Below are positions 57,763 through 64,000 of a stretch of DNA of 64,000 nucleotides, piece by piece. Origin of the DNA: Adiantum capillus-veneris. Its lineage: Eukaryota > Streptophyta > Polypodiopsida > Polypodiales > Pteridaceae. The notes under the pieces are model-generated. The model was not told where the DNA came from. It saw only the letters and a program-made list of their open reading frames with translations, and did not search any database. The position numbers were made by a program, and so were the translations under genes. Position 1 is the first letter of the stretch. Every line of letters starts with the position of its first letter. The stretch is taken from contig CM043946.1 in the NCBI GenBank assembly GCA_014529385.2, positions 15,393,077 to 15,457,076 of the forward strand, in the 5' to 3' direction.

Positions 57763-57822
<60 letters not shown>
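57545..57822 (+). repeat. Tandem duplication ending in CA microsatellites
   Basis: TTGTCTTTTAAACGTTATG...AAGTTTAATACAA occurs at about 57550-57600 and again at 57695-57745. Each is followed by ACA repeats and long (CA)n runs (about 57624-57691 and 57764-57822). The unit is the third member of the CA-tailed family. Confidence 0.85.
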
Positions 57823-57824
<2 letters not shown>

Positions 57825-58327
57825 ATTCTACCGTGGTCCTTACTTGACATTCTTTCTCATCTACTCTAATCCTACTACAATGAAAAAGTGAGCATCTCGA
57901 ATAGAGAATGGTAGAGAGATAATCTTGTGTATAACGCGCACGCGCACGCGCATGCATGTGCACACTTTGCTAATCAAAGCATCGACAACTCCTCTCTAAT
58001 TACCAATTTCACTACTTGAGCACTTCATATCTCTATGAATCACCTGCTTCTATTTCGTCATCAAGCCATTGCATCAAAGATATCAATTCTCTAGTGCTAC
58101 TTCCACATATGATTACACCCTTTGTGAGATATCAAAACATGGGTCCTATGGGAGATAACACCCTTTGGGGACCTAGGTAGCAAGGTAATCCATAGGATGA
58201 GACTATTTAGCCAATCTCTAGCCTACACGGCTATAGGAACAAGGTTTGAGGTAGTTGATTGGAGGTCTGAGCTATGGAGACGCCTAATTGGTGATCTCTC
58301 ATTGGCAACAAAGCAATGGATGAAGTA
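57823..58327. other. Unrecognised spacer
   Basis: No gene or repeat was recognised apart from a short alternating CG/CA patch at about 57936-57962. Confidence 0.45.
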
Positions 58328-58483
58328 ATGGTTGGATAGCATCAAGCATTCACATACATAAAAAGCATGGTTGGATAGCATCAAGCATTCACATACATAA
58401 AAAGCATGGTTGGATAGCATCAAGCATTCACATACATAAAAAGCATGGTTGGATAGCATCAAGCATTCACATACATAAAAAGC
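58328..58483. repeat. 39-bp minisatellite, four identical copies
   Basis: Units start at 58328, 58367, 58406 and 58445 (ATGGTTGGATAGCATC...). They are identical over 4 x 39 bp. Because 39 is divisible by 3, the minus strand stays open and gives a 13-residue repeated peptide, but nothing indicates it is a gene. Confidence 0.95.
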
Positions 58484-59163
58484 TACATATTTTTTACATG
58501 CCTACTCACAAAATTGGGATACAAGTTGCTAATTCTTTTAATGAATGTGGTCTATGTTTTTGCTTGCATGCACTTACATGGTTGATCACATGTTTACTCC
58601 AAAAACTGTAACAAGGCAGAGATATAGATGTGTATGCTTAAGCATTTGATAGGATTTCTATTTGCAGAGATGGGAGGTTCACCTGCACACCTTTATGAGG
58701 CTCCAAGCCACATGCCAAGCTTGAAATTTTGCTCAAGCATTTCAACCAACTATTGAACATAGTACCCTCTCTGTAGCATCAATCAATTCTCAAAATACTC
58801 AAATCACACAGAAATTAAGTGATTAGAATCTCCATGTCCTTAAAATAAAGACGTTTATTCGTAACTTTTTTCAAATGCAAACATTTTGTTACATCATATT
58901 GGAACCAAATTAAGGTTGACCCTAAAAGGAAGGATATTAATTAGGAGACTCTATGGGATAACTTTGATAACATAAGGGAATATCAATAGAGGAGTGGAGA
59001 GAGAGCACGTCTACTCTTGATGCAAGTAGTCACCTTATATGATGCACAACATAGACTGCCCTCTGAAAGGAAAATGACAAGGAGAGCATGCAAGGTAGAG
59101 GGCAGGTTTACTCATGAGTCACTTTATGAGATACTCTTCATGATTTTATTTATTTATTCCATG

Positions 59164-59198
<35 letters not shown>

Positions 59199-59461
59199 TT
59201 TGGGGGGGGGGGGGATGGCCCACTTCCAATAGAAAGAATGCCTTGGAAGAGCAACATAGTTTTGTCATGCCACTGGGAGGGTTTGCGTATCGATTAATTA
59301 CTATGAATTACTTATATATACTGATCATCTGATCATTCCAAATGCTAACTACCATTATCATTTCCTTGAGTCAATCAGCTTCCCTGGTGATTTTATTTTG
59401 GGATTAGATTCTTAGACTCATCTTGCCGAGAGTGTATGCATTCCATTAATCAATGTATGTG

Positions 59462-59527
<66 letters not shown>
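58484..59527. other. Unrecognised sequence with TA, G and GA runs
   Basis: It holds (TA)n at 59166-59195, a G run at about 59202-59213 and (GA)n at 59464-59527. No gene was recognised. Confidence 0.6.
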
Positions 59528-59530
<3 letters not shown>

Positions 59531-61050
59531 ATGAAATGAAATGTTATATTAAATGTCTTCAAAAGGCCAAAATGACTAATGAGATCAAACTAATACAATC
59601 TTGGTGGATCTCATACAATGTCTCGGTACAAAATAAATATGAAGGGAAGTAAAAACTAAAATCATCATCATCATCATCAATGTCTTAGGAGAATGCTTGG
59701 CATCGGGCGTTGTCCAAGAATGTATTGCATCGGTTGCTGAAGAGCATCGTCATGTCTGCCTCTATAAATAGTCGTACTGGACGTTTCCCATGTCGTGCTA
59801 GAATAGTCCCGATTCTCTGATGGAGCCTACGTCGATGTCGTGGTCACCCTCAAAGACGTGGGCATCTAGCTCTCTCAAGCTCAATGGCTTTGTCAACTAA
59901 TATACCTCTGGTATAGCTGGGCTCTCAAGTTTGCTGTGAAGCTTGCTCATCTGACTGCTGAGTCTCTGCTCTAAAGAAGTTAGTGATCTCCCTCAGTGAA
60001 TGCCTCCCACTGCCTGATCTCCTCAAGAGACTCTCCCTGTGTCTGCGGAGCTCTAGCAAAAACAACCCGAGGCATCTTTAATCCAGACATGTCCTGACTC
60101 AGTAGCCAGTGGTTCAAAGCCCTCTCTGAATAGACAATGAAAGCGGACTCGTATCTCATAGTATACCGGACAATGACATATGTGATGTAACTCTAGCTCT
60201 ATATGACACAATTGACAAATCCTGGCCTTTGCTGGTACTCTTCTATATCTGCCAGTCTCAATCTCTAACTAACGCGATGATGTGTGGATTTGACCAATAG
60301 CACATCGTATCCCATGGGATACATGAGTGTCCATATAAGCAGGTCCGATCATATATCCATCCTCTGTGAGTTGGAGAAGATGCTCTCTATAGAAAGCCCA
60401 ACTCCCGAGTCAGCTGTATCCATGTGCTTTTGGTATCTAGCTGAATCAGATCATGATGTATGAGCCTAGTGATCTTTGTTCGTGTGAGATATAGGGAGGG
60501 TGCATCCAAGAAGTATTGGAACAGAGGCAGACTATCCATGCTGAAACCATGATGTCATCTACCCATACCAACATGCTGTATCCCCCTATAGCGCTAGCTG
60601 TCGGGATGGCTGGCCGAGCATATTTGTCTCTAAGGAGGTCCCATAAACTATGCGTGAAGGATACTGTAGCGCTAGCTGTCGGGATGACTCAAGGGCTAGC
60701 TGAGCATATCTGTCTCTAGGGAGGTCCCATAAACTATGCATGAAGGATACTGATCTAGTAAGTGCCTCGACCACGAGAGGGGGCCAGGCGGAATAATCTC
60801 ATGTGGCACTGAGGCCTTAGCCTGAATCATTCAAGAAATCATAGAGACTACATGCCTCTCCATACATATCTATCCATTAGTGCTACCAGATCTGCCATGG
60901 TGGTCCACTGAGGGTCCCCATGTCTGAACTCCATAAAGCATTGCTGAAGCCACTAGTGTCAAAAAGCCAAAGCTTTGTTCAAGGTTCCTGAAACTGAACC
61001 TGTGAACACATCCTCTCCAATCCTCCCAAGGCTACATAAGCTCTCGTCAG
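59528..61050 (-). mobile_element. LINE 3' remnant, minus strand
   Basis: Minus-strand translation in drifting frames gives pieces of a plant LINE C-terminus. Near 60955 there is an AMLYGVQTWGPS-like segment. Near 60750-60590 come LWDLPRDRYAQLALES-like segments (minus frame 60586-60774). At about 60260-60070 lies a Cys/His motif, CQLCH followed by ELHHICHCPVYYEIR. This is the terminal zinc-finger block found after the reverse transcriptase in LINEs. A 78-bp segment inside (60591-60668) is repeated at 60669-60752. The 3' end may be at the GATn/CTn simple repeats near 59530-59680. Many stops make it a dead copy. Confidence 0.7.
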
Positions 61051-61057
61051 TCTAGGG

Positions 61058-61060
<3 letters not shown>

Positions 61061-61089
<29 letters not shown>
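61061..61089. repeat. (AG)n microsatellite
   Basis: A G6 run passes directly into (AG)n. Confidence 0.95.
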
Positions 61090-61092
<3 letters not shown>

Positions 61093-61762
61093 GAATCTGC
61101 TTCTGCAAAAAAGAGCTAAAATACTTGCAAGAAGGCTTCTTTGAATGAGTGGTACAGTTTCAATGAAAAGCTCCTACTACAAGGAGGCTGTCCACGAGAC
61201 TAAATAACACACCAGTGACGAGGTGGATGACGGGATTGACGGGCATGAGCGCCAGTCCAAATGTTGAGAAGAAGTAAACACAGACAAAAATACTCGACCT
61301 GTTTTACATCATATAAAACATCTTGAACTCACTATGAGCACCTCAAAATATTTCTCAACCATTTCCTTTGCGCATATGAAACATCAAAGTGAGCTCATCT
61401 CATTATGGGCTGCAACAATGCATTTGATTGTGCTTAATGGGAAAAACCAAAAGGATTCTGCAAATAATAAATAAACAATGACTACCCTTTATTAGGTTGG
61501 GCCATCAATTGCATTTGTAAAGAATGATGTCTGTCTACAATTGTAAAGGATGAAATATGTCTAGGAAAGCATGGGACATACTTGATTATGAAGCTTTTCT
61601 CTAGTGAGTAAGTGTCCATGTCCATTGTGCTGTTCATACACTGCATGTGATCACTATACAATGCGATGTTTGAACCAATTGGATTGCTGAAATGAGTTTC
61701 AAGAAGGTATATTAACATAAGAATCATGGCATGGCCATTATATAAGAGGCCATGAATTGTAC
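61090..61762 (-). other. Downstream region of the K+ channel gene
   Basis: The region lies 3' of the channel stop codon on the minus strand and probably includes its 3' untranslated region. No other gene is visible; the minus frame at 61482-61766 shows no known domain. Confidence 0.4.
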
Positions 61763-61944
61763 TCATTTCTTCGCATCTTTCTTCAGTTGTCGTATTTGTT
61801 GTGGGCTGGAAGGTCGTCGCAACTTGCTAAGCTCCTCTTCCCCAGCAGCATAGATGATATCACCATCTCTTATCACGCTGATGATGTCAATTTCTGCAGC
61901 ATCTTGATCGAAAACCTTCGCAGGCAAGTACCCAAGCTTCTCAT
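61763..61944 (-). CDS. Shaker-type K+ channel, last coding exon (end of KHA domain)
   Basis: The exon starts after the acceptor GTGCAG (exon base AT at 61944) and ends with the TGA at 61763-61765. It encodes EKLGYLPAKVF, then AEIDIISVIRDGDIIYAAG. This is the second half of the KHA domain, the C-terminal block of plant voltage-gated K+ channels (AKT/KAT/SKOR families) that aids tetramer assembly or clustering. The tail is Lys-rich. Phase agrees with the previous exon (one base plus AT). The intron between them is 86 bp (61945-62030). No stop or frameshift is present, so the gene may be active. Confidence 0.88.
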
Positions 61945-62030
61945 CTGCACGCAGATGCGGCAAAGAATGACAATATGAGCAGTTTAAATTGTGAACCAAT
62001 ATAAATACAGGGAAATGCAAAGATACTAAC

Positions 62031-62657
62031 TCAAATTCTTGAGCAGGGTGTCCCAAGTTTCTGGAAGAGGCATGAGAAACTTGCGAGACTTATTGATGTT
62101 TGATTCTAATCCCCTGGGATGGTAAGGATGTACAGTTATTCTGGCACAGAATGGGAGTGACCCCTTGCTAGTGGGAAGCTGCTTGAAGCCTGCATTACGG
62201 GGCCAGGCACTGCGTGGCTCATTCCTTTGATCCGCAGTTGTTTTGGAGTCTCTCTTTGGCAATGGTTTGGATGACATCAAGACCGTGGGAGGATTTTCCA
62301 GCAGCTGCACTAACTCTTTCTGGCCTCCCTGCCTTGCAACATCAACAGGTGTAAGTCCATTGTGGTTACATTGCTCCACCTTCGCCCCATAAGACACAAG
62401 AAGTTTGGCTGCCTCTGTCCAACCTGCCTCTACAGCCACGTGAAGAGCAGTTGTACCCTCCAAGTTTCCCAAGTTTACATCCGCTCCGTAGTTTAAGAGG
62501 CTCTGCAAAACTTCAGCATCACCCCTCTCTGCAGCAGCACAAAGGTAATCCCCTTGTGCTTTCACCGGCAAATATGCACCATGTTCCCACAGCAACCTGG
62601 CCAATGACTTGCGGTGCTCATTTATTGCTTTGAATAGAGGAACACTATTTTCATCAT
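62031..62657 (-). CDS. Shaker-type K+ channel, penultimate coding exon (ankyrin repeats and KHA start)
   Basis: The exon is 627 bp, bounded by an acceptor CTGCAG (62658-62663) and a donor A|GTTAGT (62030-62025). It encodes about three ankyrin repeats (landmarks: LCAAAERGDAEVLQSLLNYGADV, GTTALHVAVEAG, GLTPVDVARQGG; split here as separate motifs), a Ser/Lys-rich linker, and the first half of KHA (ARITVHPYHP...LMPLPETWDTLL). Ankyrin followed by KHA at the C-terminus identifies plant inward- or outward-rectifying Shaker channels such as AKT1 or SKOR. The pore and voltage-sensor exons lie beyond the window, so the subfamily cannot be told. Confidence 0.9.
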
Positions 62658-62739
62658 CTGCAGTTATTTTATAGAAACACAGTAATTAAAGTTGTAGTCG
62701 AAACAAAAAATAACTGACATTTACACCTCTCTCTCTACG

Positions 62740-64000
62740 CCTCACATCCATGATGGGGGTGGACAAGCCTTCACACACAAAGGCATGGAGAGTGGGCAAG
62801 AAGAGTGATGGCCCGGGAGAATCTTCGAAAGGGAGAGATCTCATACTATGCTTCTCCTCCTTGGAAGAGAAGAAGGAATTCTTGAGAAAGAGGCCTACTC
62901 TCAAGAAGACAGTTATTTTTCTCGGTGATGATCTCACTCTCTCATAGCTTGCGCATATGAGAGAGGTAATGCTAGAGATTATGGTGGCAAGGGAGAAGGG
63001 AAAGATAGCCTTTTACAGAAATGGTTGGGTGGTGAATGTAGAGCGGCGCTCTACATGACGGTGTGAGACCTATGGGACCACACTGAAGATGGCTACTTGG
63101 AATTGTAATGGATCTATGAGGTTGGATGTTGGTGCCTTTGAGGACAATTTCAGAGATAGGGACATTGTTTCCTTCTCAGAGACGCATCAGGCCCCCAGAC
63201 AGCTTATGCCACATGTGGTGGGATACAGATGGGAGATAGCCCACAAGACAGTCGCGAGATCTGAGCATGGGAGTAGAGGTTCAAGTTAGTAGTAGTGCTA
63301 TTTAGGGAGGAGTTCCAGCCACTACTACATATTGTACGGAGAGATGATCATGCTAGATACATGTGGGTGAGTCTTAGAGCTGACACAGGCCGATTTCTAT
63401 ACATTGCCATATGTTACTTCCCCCCAGTACGTCAGTATATACTGCATCTAGAGGACAGTCGCCTTTCTCTATACTAGATGATGATATATGGGAGTTTTCT
63501 AGGGATGGTGATATCATCCTCCTAGGGGACTTCAATGCCCGAACGGGAAACTCTCAGACAGTCTTCGACGACACTTCAGATGAGATGCTTAGAGAGCTGG
63601 ATGTGGGTGAGTTGGGGCTAGACAGATGCTCACATGACAGAGAGTAGACAGAGTATGGGAGATACCTCACGGAGATGACGACTGCACATGGGTTAGCCAT
63701 ACTTAATGGCTTACAGCGATTTCCTGGAGCAGCCGGTTTCACATGCTTTCCACACAGAGACGGGGCCAGTACAGTGGACTATGTTATGGCACAACCGAGC
63801 TTTATTCCTTGTATTTAGGATTTCATAGTGGGAGCCAAACTAATGGGCGTAGCAGTGGATCATGCACTTTTGACATTTTCTGTTTCATTTCAGTATAGTA
63901 CAGCCTAGACATCAGGAGGTAGGTCACATACCCGTTATACATTTACACCAGAGATTGACTCAGTTTATACAGAGGAGATCTATAGCCGTCTATGCACAGC
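62740..64000 (+). mobile_element. LINE fragment: ORF1 end and endonuclease, inside a K+ channel intron
   Basis: Plus-strand frames give an ORF1-like C-terminus (62750-63058, with VIFLGDDLTLS and an in-frame stop), then an APE-type endonuclease. Its landmarks are WNCNG (about 63093), SETH (about 63176), ICYFPP (about 63406), LLGDFNARTG (about 63518), STVDYVM (about 63770) and VDHALLTF (about 63855). These supply the Asn, Glu, Asp/Asn and His residues typical of the fold. Frameshifts near 63285 and 63430 and TAG stops at about 63645, 63817 and 63906 inactivate it. It runs past the window end. It lies upstream, in gene orientation, of the channel exon at 62657 and is antisense to that gene. Confidence 0.8.

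Noticed and set aside
58223-58462. 13-residue tandem repeat protein on the minus strand
   Set aside because: It is a by-product of the 39-bp minisatellite, whose unit length is a multiple of three.

Overview
The window is a repeat-dominated stretch of a nuclear land-plant genome. The evidence is plant-type LTR retrotransposons with plant tRNA primer sites, GT-AG introns, and pieces of two plant membrane-transport genes: an ankyrin/KHA potassium channel and a BOR-type boron transporter. Very long CA/GA microsatellites, LINE remnants and deeply nested retroelements suggest a large genome, possibly a fern or another seedless vascular plant. That placement is an inference; no sequence search was run.

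Layout. Positions 1-2901: microsatellites and unrecognised sequence. 2902-5629: a non-coding LTR retroelement on the minus strand (320-bp LTRs, initiator-Met-type primer site, polypurine tract). 6217-38833: a three-layer nest. The outer layer (element 1) is a minus-strand Ty3/gypsy element of the Tat type with 2.0-kb LTRs and a second RNase H. Its integrase is split by a 5'-deleted Ty1/copia element (9350-12825, TSD TAATC). Its reverse transcriptase is split by a 19-kb Ty3/gypsy element (element 2, 14843-33877, TSD GAAAG). Removing both inserts and one copy of each TSD leaves element 1 with one continuous frame of 1,771 codons, broken only by five in-frame stops.

Element 2 is the most unusual object. 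It has an Athila-like primer site, a gag-protease region, a frameshifted pol with two tandem integrase zinc-binding units, a second aspartic-protease domain after the integrase, and about 3.3 kb of further coding sequence (ORF3, coiled-coil) before the 3' LTR. Both of its long non-coding regions carry copies of a 24-bp palindrome (nine in total) at recurring spacings.

Positions 38834-53226: microsatellites, CA-tailed repeats, a spliced fragment with a methyltransferase-like motif (44208-44878), a BOR boron-transporter pseudogene fragment (45430-46004), a tRNA-like SINE head and a recurring hairpin repeat. 53232-56265: a decayed copia element with TSD ATGTG. 57545-61089: microsatellite duplications, a 39-bp minisatellite and a minus-strand LINE tail. 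61763-62657: the last two coding exons of a Shaker-type K+ channel gene (minus strand), whose upstream intron holds a decayed plus-strand LINE running off the window end.

Functionally, the only host gene that looks intact is the K+ channel 3' end. Nearly everything else is mobile DNA in different states of decay. Coordinates, motifs, frames and terminal repeats were read directly by eye. Family assignments rest on known motifs, and identity estimates are hand counts.
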